In this document: one piece after another, positions 45,891 through 54,139 of the stretch
Numbering within the stretch: the stretch's first letter is position 1
How the letters are laid out: every line of letters begins with the position of its first letter
Assembly: GCF_021215455.1 (NCBI RefSeq)
Contig: NZ_JAJPWV010000001.1
Location: forward strand, 744,001-808,000
Length of the DNA stretch: 64,000 nucleotides
DNA from: Mucilaginibacter roseus
Lineage (GTDB): Bacteria; Bacteroidota; Bacteroidia; Sphingobacteriales; Sphingobacteriaceae
Direction of reading: 5' to 3'
The notes under the pieces: generated by a model
What the model saw: only the letters and a program-made list of their open reading frames with translations
Told to the model about the DNA's origin: nothing
Database searches by the model: none
Made by a program: the position numbers and the translations under genes

Positions 45891-45975
45891 GTCGATAGAC
45901 CATAGTCGATGGTCCATAGGTTTATCTAAATTATAAATACTGCTTCCATGGACTATCGACTATTATCCATGGACT
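45891..45975. repeat. REP-like hairpin repeat between purK and purE
   Basis: ATAGTCGATGGTCCAT (45902-45917) pairs with ATGGACTATCGACTAT (45948-45963), 15 of 16 Watson-Crick plus one wobble. Each arm also has its own small dyad (GACCA/TGGTC in the left, CCATGGA/TCCATGG in the right). It fills most of the purK-purE spacer and looks like an intergenic palindromic element. Confidence 0.65.
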
Positions 45976-45981
45976 AAAAAA

Positions 45982-47121
45982 TCAACTAACTACCTTAAGC
46001 GTCTTCTGTACAAACCTCGCTTTCTCTATCGCCTGTTCTCGGTCTGCATCTACAATCGTAACGTGGCCCATTTTCCGGAATGGCTTTGTTAAAGCTTTTC
46101 CGTATAAATGAACGTATACACCGGCGCACTTCAATACCTTTTCAATACCTTGGTAAACAGCCGGGCCTTCATGGCCTGCCTCGCCAAGCACATTTATCAT
46201 GATGGCGTTGTTTAAACAAGCCGTATCGCCAAGTGGCTGGTTGAAAATAGCACGCAGATGCTGTTCAAATTGCGATACCGTATTGCCCTCGATAGTTTGG
46301 TGGCCGCTGTTATGCGGACGTGGAGCCAGCTCGTTAACCAGTATCTTGCCGCTCTTATCCAAAAACATTTCAACCGCTAATAAACCAACGATCTTTAAAT
46401 CGTCGGCTATCTTTTTCGCAATCTGCTCTGCTTCCTGTTGTACCTCGAAAGGCAGGGTAGAAGGCGCTATCAAAAATTCCACAAGGTTGGCTTGCGGATT
46501 AAACCCCATCTCTACCATCGGGAAGGTTTTGATCTCGCCGCTTTCGTTACGGGCCACTATTACGGCTATTTCCTTCTCAAAATCAACCCAGCGCTCAACA
46601 AGGCTTGGCTCGGTAAAAGCCCCAGCCAGGTCGTCCTCGCTTACTACTTTGTAAACACCTTTGCCGTCATAACCATCCCTGCGTAATTTTTGTATATAGG
46701 GGAATGGAATTGCACTATTGCTAAGCTGCTCAGGCGATGATATGATCTGGAACTCAGCCGTAGGAATGTCATTCTCTTTAAAGAATTGTTTTTGCAAACC
46801 TTTGTCCTGTATCAGCCTTATCACACGCGATTGCGGGTAAACCAACACACCTTCACGCTCTAACTGCTCCAATGCATCCACATTCACCTTCTCAATTTCA
46901 ATGGTCAAGAGGTCAACCTTTTTGCCAAAATTGTAAACGGTTGCATAATCGCTTAGCGAGCCTACAGTAAATTCTTCGCAAAGTTTGCGGCATGGCGCTT
47001 CACGGTCAGGGTCGAGCACCTTTACCGTAACATTATAATTAATAGCCTGTTGTATAAGCATACGCCCAAGCTGGCCGCCGCCTAATATTCCTAATTTTAA
47101 ATCGCCGTAAAATGCTTTCAT
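45982..47121 (-). CDS. purK: 5-(carboxyamino)imidazole ribonucleotide synthase
   Basis: ATP-grasp enzyme (379 aa) that carboxylates AIR using ATP and bicarbonate; supplies PurE. The N-terminal LGILGGGQLGRMLIQQA, ATP-grasp QKLRRDGYDGKGVY, FEKEIAVIVARN, and the closing NELAPRPHNSGHQTIEG are typical. The ATG at 47121 is chosen over a TTG four codons upstream. Forms a unit with purE. Confidence 0.95.
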   Translation of the reverse strand: MKAFYGDLKLGILGGGQLGRMLIQQAINYNVTVKVLDPDREAPCRKLCEEFTVGSLSDYATVYNFGKKVDLLTIEIEKVNVDALEQLEREGVLVYPQSRVIRLIQDKGLQKQFFKENDIPTAEFQIISSPEQLSNSAIPFPYIQKLRRDGYDGKGVYKVVSEDDLAGAFTEPSLVERWVDFEKEIAVIVARNESGEIKTFPMVEMGFNPQANLVEFLIAPSTLPFEVQQEAEQIAKKIADDLKIVGLLAVEMFLDKSGKILVNELAPRPHNSGHQTIEGNTVSQFEQHLRAIFNQPLGDTACLNNAIMINVLGEAGHEGPAVYQGIEKVLKCAGVYVHLYGKALTKPFRKMGHVTIVDADREQAIEKARFVQKTLKVVS

Positions 47122-47339
47122 TGTTACCTGCAAAGTAAAGCATTTTAGTTAAGCTGTAAAAGTGCCTGATTCGGTTAAACTATAACATTAACAAGCAACT
47201 TATGGCTATAAAAATATCAATGTTAAAGTAAGCATATATTATCTTTTTTAGCCTCGAGAGTAATATAATCTTAACCAATTCAGGTGCAAACCTTATACTA
47301 ATTTGACTGTTGAGCCTTCAAACGGCGCTTTAAAAACGC

Positions 47340-47347
47340 TATATTTG
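47340..47347 (+). promoter_or_regulatory. Promoter -7 box upstream of isocitrate dehydrogenase
   Basis: TATATTTG matches the Bacteroidota -7 consensus TAnnTTTG exactly and lies 44 bp before the ATG. I see no good -33 TTTG at the ideal distance. The rest of the 270-bp spacer from purK holds nothing else evident. Confidence 0.55.
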
Positions 47348-47391
47348 CACCGTTTTTCAAATAAGTTGTTTGAACATTTAATTTATACTCA

Positions 47392-48849
47392 ATGAAAACC
47401 AAAATAGCAGTAGCCAATGGCGATGGTATAGGTCCGGAAATAATGGACGCCGTATTAAATATTTTTAAAGCGGCAAACGTGCAGTTAGAATATGACTTTG
47501 TTGAAATGGGCAAATCATACTTTGATGCAGGGCATTCTACCGGCATGACAGAGCAGGCTAAAGCTACCATTGAAAATTTGGGTATATTATTTAAAGGGCC
47601 GATGGAAACGCCTAAAGGCAAGGGCGTAAAAAGCATAAATGTAACTGCCCGCAAAGTATGGAATACATACGCCAACCAGCGCGATTTCCGTACATTAAAT
47701 GGTGTTGATACCGTTTTCTCTAAAGCGGGAATGGACATTAATCTTACCATCATCCGCGAAAATATTGAGGATACTTACGGCGGTATTGAGCACATGCTTA
47801 CTAATGATGTAGCCGTGGGCCGTCGTATCATCACCCGCCCTGGTTCGGCACAGGTAATACGCTATGCGTTTGAAATGGCTAAACGCAAAGGTCTTAAAAA
47901 ACTGGCTTGCGGACACAAGGCGAACATCATGAAACTGACTGACGGCATGTTCCTGGAAATATTTTATCAGATAGCCAAAGAATATCCGCAGATAGAGGTA
48001 TCAGACATCATAGTTGACGACCTTTGTATGAAGCTGGTTTCTCGTCCGGAAATGTTCGAAGCTATCGTATTGACCAACCTGCAAGGCGATATTGTGTCTG
48101 ACCTTTGCGCGGGTTTGGTAGGTGGTTTAGGCTTTGCGCCATCAGCTAATATTGGCGATAACATATCCATTTTTGAAGCCGTACATGGTACCGCTCCTGA
48201 TATTGCAGGCCGCGGTATTGCAAATCCAACTGCTTTGTTACTTTCAGGCATATCTATGCTGCGCTTTTTAGGCTTAACTGAAAATGCCGCCACTATAGAA
48301 AATTCGTTGCTTTACACACTTGAGCAAGGTGTACATACCGGCGATTTTGGTGACCGTTCAACACAATCTGTAAATACCCAAGGTTTTGCTGACGCAATTA
48401 TTGCAAACCTGGGTAAAGTTCCGGCTAACGGAAGTGTAGTCGCGCAACCTAACTTTGAAACGCGCAAACCGGTTACCCGCCCTGCGCAAAATAAAATAAC
48501 CGACACGAATCCTGACATTACCAAAGAGATTCAGGGCGTGGACATTTTTGTGGAAACAACACTGCAACCTGCCGAAATTGCAGAGGTAGCTAAATCAAAA
48601 CTGAATGATAAATTTAAATTGGTAATGATCTCGAACCGTGGTACGCAGGTTTGGCCAACAGGTTCAATTTTTACAGAATTGGTAAATCAGTCGCGTATAC
48701 GCTATGAGAAAACCGACGGCACTACTTTAACACCTCGTGATGTGTTTGCTATAGCGGCTGAACTATCAGATAGTATCCGGGTATGTTCAACAGAGTTGCT
48801 GACTATTTTTGATGGCAAGCCGGGCTACTCATTAGCACAAGGACAGTAA
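47392..48849 (+). CDS. icd: NADP-dependent isocitrate dehydrogenase
   Basis: TCA-cycle enzyme oxidising isocitrate to 2-oxoglutarate. It belongs to the isocitrate/isopropylmalate dehydrogenase superfamily: VANGDGIGPEIMDAVL, RENIEDTYGGIEH (substrate loop), ACGHKANIMKLTDG, DDLCMKLV, LTNLQGDIVSDLCAGLVGGL and EAVHGTAPDIAGRGIANPTA. At 485 aa it has an additional C-terminal domain of about 140 residues after the core, as in the Thermus-type enzyme. Monocistronic, with its own -7 box and terminator. Confidence 0.92.
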   Translation: MKTKIAVANGDGIGPEIMDAVLNIFKAANVQLEYDFVEMGKSYFDAGHSTGMTEQAKATIENLGILFKGPMETPKGKGVKSINVTARKVWNTYANQRDFRTLNGVDTVFSKAGMDINLTIIRENIEDTYGGIEHMLTNDVAVGRRIITRPGSAQVIRYAFEMAKRKGLKKLACGHKANIMKLTDGMFLEIFYQIAKEYPQIEVSDIIVDDLCMKLVSRPEMFEAIVLTNLQGDIVSDLCAGLVGGLGFAPSANIGDNISIFEAVHGTAPDIAGRGIANPTALLLSGISMLRFLGLTENAATIENSLLYTLEQGVHTGDFGDRSTQSVNTQGFADAIIANLGKVPANGSVVAQPNFETRKPVTRPAQNKITDTNPDITKEIQGVDIFVETTLQPAEIAEVAKSKLNDKFKLVMISNRGTQVWPTGSIFTELVNQSRIRYEKTDGTTLTPRDVFAIAAELSDSIRVCSTELLTIFDGKPGYSLAQGQ

Positions 48850-48868
48850 TTTAAATATCACATAATAG

Positions 48869-48896
48869 AATGCCGGTTAATCACCGGCATTTTTTG
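48869..48896 (+). terminator. Terminator after isocitrate dehydrogenase gene
   Basis: AATGCCGGT (48869-48877) pairs perfectly with ACCGGCATT (48883-48891) around a 5-nt loop, followed by TTTTT. Confidence 0.85.
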
Positions 48897-48981
48897 TTTA
48901 AGGAGTAATTCAGATTTTATTACTTTTAAAAACAACACCATCAGGCATAAAATGAATGGTGATTACATAAAAATCAACAGT

Positions 48982-50121
48982 ATGAAATTCGCAACCAAGG
49001 CAATACACGCAGGGCAGGAGCCCGACCCAACAACAGGCGCTATCATGACGCCTATATACCAAACCTCAACTTACTGGCAGGCGTCTCCTGGAGATAATAA
49101 GGGCTTTGAATATTCGCGCGGTACTAACCCTACCCGCAAAGCATTAGAAGATTGTTTAGCCGCGTTGGAAAATGCAAAATACGGACTTGCTTTTTCGAGT
49201 GGTATGGGCGCTACTGATGCTGTGATGAAGCTGCTTCAACCCGGTGATGAAGTAATAACCGGTGATGATTTGTATGGTGGCTCTTATCGGATTTTTACGA
49301 AGATATTTGCCAATTACGGCATTAAATTTCACTTCATCAGCTTTGCCGATCCGGAAAACGTTCGCAAATACATTAACGAAAACACAAAACTTATCTGGGT
49401 TGAAACACCAACAAACCCAACCATGCGGATAGTGGATGTTAAAGCTGTAGGGAAGATTGCTAAAGAAAAAAATGTAAAGCTGGTAGTTGACAACACCTTT
49501 GCTTCGCCATATCTACAAAACCCGATTGACCTGGGTGCTGATATTGTGATGCATTCGGTAACCAAATACATTGGCGGCCACTCGGACGTGGTGATGGGCG
49601 CGCTGATGCTGAATGATGAGGAACTGTACAAAAAACTTTGGTTTATATACAATGCCTGTGGTGCCACACCTGGCCCGATGGATAGCTTTTTAGTATTACG
49701 CGGCATAAAAACTCTACACCTGCGCATGAAAGCGCATTGCGAGAACGGCCGTAAGGTAGCAGAGTTTTTAAAAGACCACCCGCGGGTTGCTAAAATATAT
49801 TGGCCGGGTTTTGATGATGCACCGGGGCACTTAGTCGCTAAAAAACAAATGCGCGATTTTGGCGGCATGATTTCCATTACGCTGAAAGATGCTACGCTGG
49901 AAGATACCTTTAAGATAGCATCATCATTCAAAGTATTCTCGCTGGCTGAATCCTTGGGTGGCGTAGAATCATTGATAAACCATCCGGCTACCATGACGCA
50001 TGGTTCCATCCCTAAAGAAGTACGCGAAAAGGTAGGCGTTGTCGACAGCTTATTGCGCCTGAGCGTAGGAGTTGAAGATATTGATGATTTGCTGGAAGAT
50101 TTAAAACAGGCACTTGCCTAA
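48982..50121 (+). CDS. Cystathionine gamma-synthase/lyase-like PLP enzyme
   Basis: PLP-dependent Cys/Met-metabolism enzyme (379 aa from this start). The PLP-binding lysine lies in SVTKYIGGHSD; other family marks are SRGTNPTRKALEDCLAALE, FSSGMGATDAVMKLL, DDLYGGSYRIF, VETPTNPTMRIVD, VDNTFASPYLQNP and SLGGVESLINHPATMTH. Synthase and gamma-lyase activities cannot be separated by eye. An in-frame ATG at 48952 would add ten polar residues and is an alternative. It stands apart from the methionine genes at the right end of the window. Confidence 0.9.
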   Translation: MKFATKAIHAGQEPDPTTGAIMTPIYQTSTYWQASPGDNKGFEYSRGTNPTRKALEDCLAALENAKYGLAFSSGMGATDAVMKLLQPGDEVITGDDLYGGSYRIFTKIFANYGIKFHFISFADPENVRKYINENTKLIWVETPTNPTMRIVDVKAVGKIAKEKNVKLVVDNTFASPYLQNPIDLGADIVMHSVTKYIGGHSDVVMGALMLNDEELYKKLWFIYNACGATPGPMDSFLVLRGIKTLHLRMKAHCENGRKVAEFLKDHPRVAKIYWPGFDDAPGHLVAKKQMRDFGGMISITLKDATLEDTFKIASSFKVFSLAESLGGVESLINHPATMTHGSIPKEVREKVGVVDSLLRLSVGVEDIDDLLEDLKQALA

Positions 50122-50122
50122 G

Positions 50123-50195
50123 TTAGTTGCAGTAGCAGTAAGTGGTAGCAGTAATGTTGTACTTTTAACTGCTACTGCCACTGCAAGCGCTACTA
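50123..50195. repeat. Small palindromic repeat rich in AGTAGCAGT
   Basis: The spacer after the PLP gene holds GCAGTAGCAGT-type units on one side and ACTGCTACTGCCACTGC on the other. AGTGGTAGCAGT (50141-50152) can pair with ACTGCTAC-TG-CCACT (50168-50182), with a 2-nt bulge. It resembles a REP-like intergenic element and has no strong T-run. Confidence 0.45.
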
Positions 50196-50201
50196 AATAG
50201 C

Positions 50202-50969
50202 ATGATAGACAATCTAAAAATATTCCTTGATTCAAAAGTTGCACAATATAATCGTCCTGAATTTGTAATACCTGATCCGGTGAGCATACCACATATGTTC
50301 ACCAAAAAACAGGATATAGAAATTATGGGCTTTTGGGCTGCTACGCTGGCGTGGGGTCAACGGGTTACCATCATCAAAAAATGTAAGGAATTAATTGCGT
50401 TGATGGACGGAGCGCCTTATGACTTCATTATTAATCACCAAGAGCCTGACCTTAAAAAGCTGCTGAGTTTTAAACATCGCACGTTTAATGACATTGACAC
50501 GCTTTATTTTATAGCGTTCTTTCGGCAGCATTATGAGCGCTTTCAATCTCTTGAAGACGCATTTATACCGTCGGGATCAGTCGATTGGAATGCCGAAATG
50601 GCGCTGAATTATTTCAGGTCCTATTTCTTTTCGTTACCTGATTACCCGCACCGTACTAAAAAGCATGTATCGTCGCCTTCACAAAAATCAACCTGTAAGC
50701 GGTTGAATATGTTTTTGCGTTGGATGGTGCGGAAGGATAACTGCGGAGTTGACTTCGGCATCTGGAACCGCATTAAGCCTGCTGATCTTATTTGTCCGTG
50801 TGACTTACACGTGGATAGGGTAGCCCGTAAATTATTGTTAATAACTAGAAAGCAAACCGATTGGCAAACTGCTGTCGAACTTACAAATAAACTGAAGGAG
50901 TTTGATGCTGAGGATCCTGTAAAGTATGATTTCGCGCTATTTGGTTTAGGTATCGAAGAAAAATTTTGA
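50202..50969 (+). CDS. TIGR02757 (DUF2400) family protein
   Basis: A 255-aa cytoplasmic protein of the TIGR02757/DUF2400 family. Family-like segments are DIEIMGFWAATLAWGQRVTI, SPSQKSTCKRLNMFLRWMVR, DFGIWNRIKPADLICPCDLH and DPVKYDFALFGLGI. The fold resembles helix-hairpin-helix DNA glycosylases, but the reaction is unknown. No operon partner. Confidence 0.88.
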   Translation: MIDNLKIFLDSKVAQYNRPEFVIPDPVSIPHMFTKKQDIEIMGFWAATLAWGQRVTIIKKCKELIALMDGAPYDFIINHQEPDLKKLLSFKHRTFNDIDTLYFIAFFRQHYERFQSLEDAFIPSGSVDWNAEMALNYFRSYFFSLPDYPHRTKKHVSSPSQKSTCKRLNMFLRWMVRKDNCGVDFGIWNRIKPADLICPCDLHVDRVARKLLLITRKQTDWQTAVELTNKLKEFDAEDPVKYDFALFGLGIEEKF

Positions 50970-51193
50970 TGCGTTACTTTATTAACACGTAAACACCTGT
51001 ACCGTTGGAGAATAAACTTATTGAAACGGTAATGTGGAGAATTTATTACATTGTTAGTTGGTAAATTTGTATGTAATGCGCATATTTACAACGAAATACC
51101 AATCGCAAACCTAATAGAAAGGCACATCATTCAATGTGTCTTTTATTTTGAACAATAGCTAAATCGATCTAAATATATAAAATCATATAAACG

Positions 51194-51227
51194 AAAAATG
51201 CCCGTAGATTCTACGGGCATTTTTTTA
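51194..51227. terminator. Terminator after the 72-aa gene
   Basis: AAAAATGCCCGTAGA (51194-51208) and TCTACGGGCATTTTT (51210-51224) are perfect complements with A/T runs on both sides. It lies just downstream of the minus-strand gene ending at 51246. Confidence 0.85.
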
Positions 51228-51245
51228 GGTGTGTTCTTTTGGTGA

Positions 51246-51464
51246 TTATTCCCAGCCTGAACCTTTTTTAGCTGCACCGTTTTTGATGTGCTCTTCAGCT
51301 TTAGCCTTACCAAGTATAGCGGCAAGTTTATTACCGTCTTTATCTTTACCGGTTGCAATGTAGCGACCAGCTTTTACGTCGATTACCGGATCAATGATTG
51401 GAACGTTTTTGGTTTTGGTTTTTACTGAATAGGCGGTGATTGCGCCTTCGCTTTTTGTTGCCAT
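51246..51464 (-). CDS. Small conserved-looking hypothetical protein
   Basis: A 72-aa Lys-rich, soluble protein with no family that I recognise. The middle reads as a short beta/turn unit (VIDVKAGRYIATGKDKDGNKLAAILGKAKAEEH). It has its own perfect terminator downstream and an exact TAnnTTTG box (TATGTTTG on the minus strand, 51524-51531) about 60 bp upstream, which together support a real, independently transcribed gene. Confidence 0.72.
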   Translation of the reverse strand: MATKSEGAITAYSVKTKTKNVPIIDPVIDVKAGRYIATGKDKDGNKLAAILGKAKAEEHIKNGAAKKGSGWE

Positions 51465-51523
51465 AACTAGATTTTAATTTGTTTCTACTAAGTAAATGTT
51501 GATTTTACATTATTTGTTTGAAG

Positions 51524-51531
51524 CAAACATA
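51524..51531 (-). promoter_or_regulatory. Promoter -7 box of the 72-aa gene
   Basis: On the minus strand this reads TATGTTTG, an exact match to TAnnTTTG. It overlaps a short perfect dyad TGTTTG-AAG-CAAACA (51515-51529). A -33 TTTG is present but nearer than usual. Confidence 0.45.
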
Positions 51532-51644
51532 AACCTTTGCATTAAACAAAAGAATAGTAACGGGCATTTTTTGCACGTTTTTTATGCACAAAACCATGTT
51601 TTTAACATTTTTATCGATCAAATTTCAGTAAAACGGCGTATACA

Positions 51645-51680
51645 AAAAAGCGATACGAGAGATTATTCGTATCGCTTTTT
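51645..51680 (-). terminator. Terminator after the Pro/Thr-rich gene
   Basis: AAAAAGCGATACGA (51645-51658) and TCGTATCGCTTTTT (51667-51680) form a perfect 14-bp stem with an 8-nt loop, downstream of the minus-strand gene ending at 51716. Confidence 0.85.
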
Positions 51681-51715
51681 ATTTGTAGCGCTTGTATAGC
51701 GCTGCTTACATCCTA

Positions 51716-52213
51716 TTATTTTTGAGGTGACATGCCACCACCGGTTGTACCTGTTCCCATACCCGTGCCGGTACCTGTTGGCGATGTAGTCGGGCTTGTG
51801 GTTGGGGTTGACGGACTGGTAGTCGGTGCCGTTGGACTGGTGGTTGGCGGCGTAGTCGGGCTTGTAGTTGTTGGAGGCACTGTTGGGCTTGTTGGGCTGG
51901 TAGGTGCCGGCGTTGTGTTTGGCGTTGTTGTAGGCGCCGTTGGGTTAGCCGGATTTACGGGGTTTGTATTCGGGCTTGTCGGATTTGGATTAGCCGGGTT
52001 TACAGGTGTTGTACCTGGTGTAGTTGAGTTTGGCCTTACCTGTTTGTTGGTGCCCTTTTTAGTTGCCGGTACAGTATCTTGCTGCATTCCGTCAACCTGA
52101 TAGTAAGCTACAGGTGTGCGGTTAATATTTTTGTTCTGATCTGTGGTAACTTTTGCATAGCCAAACGCACACGTCGCGCTCACTGCCAATGCTATCAAAC
52201 TTACTCTTTTCAT
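51716..52213 (-). CDS. Secreted Pro/Thr/Ser-rich low-complexity protein
   Basis: A 165-aa protein with a signal peptide (MKRVSLIALAVSATCAFGYA), a short polar region (TPVAYYQVDGMQQDTVPATK) and then about 100 residues of Pro, Thr, Ser and Asn in repeating NPANPTxP and TTSPTTPPT patterns, closing with a Gly-rich GTGTGMGTGTTGGG tail. There is no enzyme domain or lipobox. Pro/Thr-rich stretches often form extended stalks or O-glycosylated linkers. The repeated DNA may vary in length between strains. Confidence 0.72.
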   Translation of the reverse strand: MKRVSLIALAVSATCAFGYAKVTTDQNKNINRTPVAYYQVDGMQQDTVPATKKGTNKQVRPNSTTPGTTPVNPANPNPTSPNTNPVNPANPTAPTTTPNTTPAPTSPTSPTVPPTTTSPTTPPTTSPTAPTTSPSTPTTSPTTSPTGTGTGMGTGTTGGGMSPQK

Positions 52214-52346
52214 AATTTTTTTCTTTTAAGTTATTTGTATTAACCTATGCTATAACTATGCCAAAAAATTCATATGCTGCGGATAAAATCAAATTTTAAA
52301 ATTCAACAATATAGTCGCTCGTTTGTATCAAAATACATAAATCACT

Positions 52347-52832
52347 ATGATCATGAACTTTAAACATCTTCCAATTTTAGCAATTACAGCGGCTTTAGCG
52401 GCCTGCAATTCAAACCCCAATACTAAAACAGCTGATAGCATTGCTGCTGACAGTGCAAAAAATGATACTACAGCGCAAGCAGCAGCACCCGGCCATATAT
52501 GCTTTTTACGTACTGAAGGAACCCAGCAGCAGGACAGTACAAAAATACACCTGATGATTGACGGTAATAAAGTTACCGGTGATATGCAATGGCTGCCAAA
52601 AGAGAAAGATGCTCGCAAGGGTACTATTGAAGGTAGACAGGACGGCAATGTTATTAAAGCTGTCTGGACATTTATGCAAGAAGGAATGAAGGACACCATG
52701 GCTGTTGAATTCAGCTTTCCAGGCGATAAACTTTTACAAAAACCATTTAAAGTTAACGCTAAGGACGGTCGCCAGGTTACCGATAGTAAGGCGGATTATA
52801 CAGTAGTGTATGATAAGGTTGACTGTAAATAA
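52347..52832 (+). CDS. Small lipoprotein, hypothetical
   Basis: A 161-aa lipoprotein (LAAC lipobox followed by Asn-Ser). A Thr/Ala/Asp-rich linker (about 25-50) leads into a compact beta-rich domain: HICFLRTEGTQQQDSTKIHL, DGNKVTGDMQWLPKEKD and GTIEGRQDGNVIKAVWTFMQEG. I recognise no named family. Divergent from the Pro/Thr-rich gene with a 133-bp spacer. Confidence 0.75.
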   Translation: MIMNFKHLPILAITAALAACNSNPNTKTADSIAADSAKNDTTAQAAAPGHICFLRTEGTQQQDSTKIHLMIDGNKVTGDMQWLPKEKDARKGTIEGRQDGNVIKAVWTFMQEGMKDTMAVEFSFPGDKLLQKPFKVNAKDGRQVTDSKADYTVVYDKVDCK

Positions 52833-52931
52833 CAGCTAAACGAAGGCTTTACATTAAACCAACAAAACTAACGGCAACAGTATGTTAATTTGAATGCGTA
52901 TTGTAAAAAGCAACGCTTAAACATTTACAAC

Positions 52932-53726
52932 ATGGATTTACAGTTAAAAGGAAAAACCGCGTTAGTGAGCGGATCTACTCAGGGAATAGGTTACGCTATA
53001 GCGCAAAGGTTACTTGCCGAGGGGGCGATTGTTATTATAAACGGCCGTAATCAACAAAAGCTCGATGATGCGGTAACTAAATTAAAGCAGGAACTTCCAG
53101 GTGCCCAGGTTAGCGGTATAGCCGCAGATTTTGCAAGTGCAAGTGATGTAGACACATTGCTTGCAGCTGTTGATGAAGTGGATATATTGGTAAACAATGC
53201 CGGGATATTTGAACCCAAACCCTTTGAGCAGATTACCGACGCCGACTGGTTACGCTTTTTTGAAGTTAACGTACTGAGCGGCGTAAGGTTGTCAAGGCAT
53301 TACTTCCCTAAAATGGTAAAAAAGGATTGGGGGCGTGTGATATTCATCTCCAGCGAGTCGGGTATAAACGTTGCTGAAGAAATGATACATTACAGTATGA
53401 CCAAAACCGCCCAGCTTACCGTAAGCCGTGGCCTGGCTGAATTAACCAAGGGAACCAACGTTACCGTAAACGCTGTGTTACCAGGGCCAACGCGATCTGA
53501 AGGAGTAAATGATTTTGTTAGCCAGTTAGCGCAGGGGCAGGGTGTAAGTTTTGAAGAGGCTGAGCGCGATTTCTTTAAAACCGCTCGCCCAACATCACTG
53601 ATACAGCGATTTGCAGGTGTTGATGAGATAGCAAATTTGGTAGCTTATGTAGCCAGTCCTTTATCAGCAGCTACCAATGGTAGTGCTTTACGTGCCGATG
53701 GCGGTGTAGCAAAGCTTATTATCTAA
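52932..53726 (+). CDS. Short-chain dehydrogenase/reductase
   Basis: Classical SDR (264 aa), NAD(P)-dependent oxidoreductase. The cofactor motif is ALVSGSTQGIGYAIA, NNAG is present in ILVNNAGIFEP, the catalytic Ser lies in IFISSESG, and Tyr and Lys are in HYSMTKTAQ. The C-terminus ATNGSALRADGGV is typical of oxoacyl-reductase-like SDRs. Substrate unknown. The ATG at 52932 is chosen over an upstream start. Closed by a terminator. Confidence 0.92.
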   Translation: MDLQLKGKTALVSGSTQGIGYAIAQRLLAEGAIVIINGRNQQKLDDAVTKLKQELPGAQVSGIAADFASASDVDTLLAAVDEVDILVNNAGIFEPKPFEQITDADWLRFFEVNVLSGVRLSRHYFPKMVKKDWGRVIFISSESGINVAEEMIHYSMTKTAQLTVSRGLAELTKGTNVTVNAVLPGPTRSEGVNDFVSQLAQGQGVSFEEAERDFFKTARPTSLIQRFAGVDEIANLVAYVASPLSAATNGSALRADGGVAKLII

Positions 53727-53746
53727 TCAGTAATAAAATCAACAAA

Positions 53747-53774
53747 AAAACGCCGCTAACTTAAGCGGCGTTTT
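53747..53774. terminator. Terminator between SDR and ppnP
   Basis: AAAACGCCGCT (53747-53757) and AGCGGCGTTTT (53764-53774) are perfect 11-bp complements with A/T runs on both sides between convergent genes. Confidence 0.85.
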
Positions 53775-53779
53775 ATTAT

Positions 53780-54064
53780 TTAGCGGTACTTGCAAAGGTA
53801 AGATACCTGCGTGTCTGCCTTCACCTTAAAACGTTTATTAGCTTCAACTTCAAATGTTTCGCCGTTTGTGTATGCCTGCCAGATTGAATCATCACCAGGT
53901 AAAAGCGCATGTAATGTGCCCTCAATAACCTTCATGGTTTCATGTTGCGATGTACCGAACTCATATTCGCCGGGCTCGATAACTCCAATAGTTGATTTGC
54001 CTTCGGCAGAAGTATAGGCAAGCGATTTAACCGCGCCTTCAAAATACTCATTAACGTTTATCAT
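53780..54064 (-). CDS. ppnP: Pyrimidine/purine nucleoside phosphorylase (PpnP)
   Basis: Cupin-fold nucleoside phosphorylase of 94 aa (former DUF1255/YaiE). Markers are NEYFEGAVKSLAY, STIGVIEPGEYEFGTSQHETMKVIEG and SYLCKYR at the C-terminus. It splits nucleosides to base and ribose-1-phosphate. It fits with the nucleoside permease elsewhere in the window, although they are not linked. Confidence 0.9.
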   Translation of the reverse strand: MINVNEYFEGAVKSLAYTSAEGKSTIGVIEPGEYEFGTSQHETMKVIEGTLHALLPGDDSIWQAYTNGETFEVEANKRFKVKADTQVSYLCKYR

Positions 54065-54139
54065 AACTTACATATAAATGGATTTCAATATGTAAATTAA
54101 ATTTGATAAGTGGAGCAAATAAGCACAGTATACTCTTGT

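Noticed and set aside
49329-50009. A 226-codon minus-strand open frame
   Set aside because: Antisense to the cystathionine gamma-synthase-like gene; no family features.
51732-52100. Gly/Val-rich plus-strand open frame
   Set aside because: It is the mirror of the Pro/Thr-rich coding repeats on the other strand; the minus-strand frame has a proper signal peptide and terminator.
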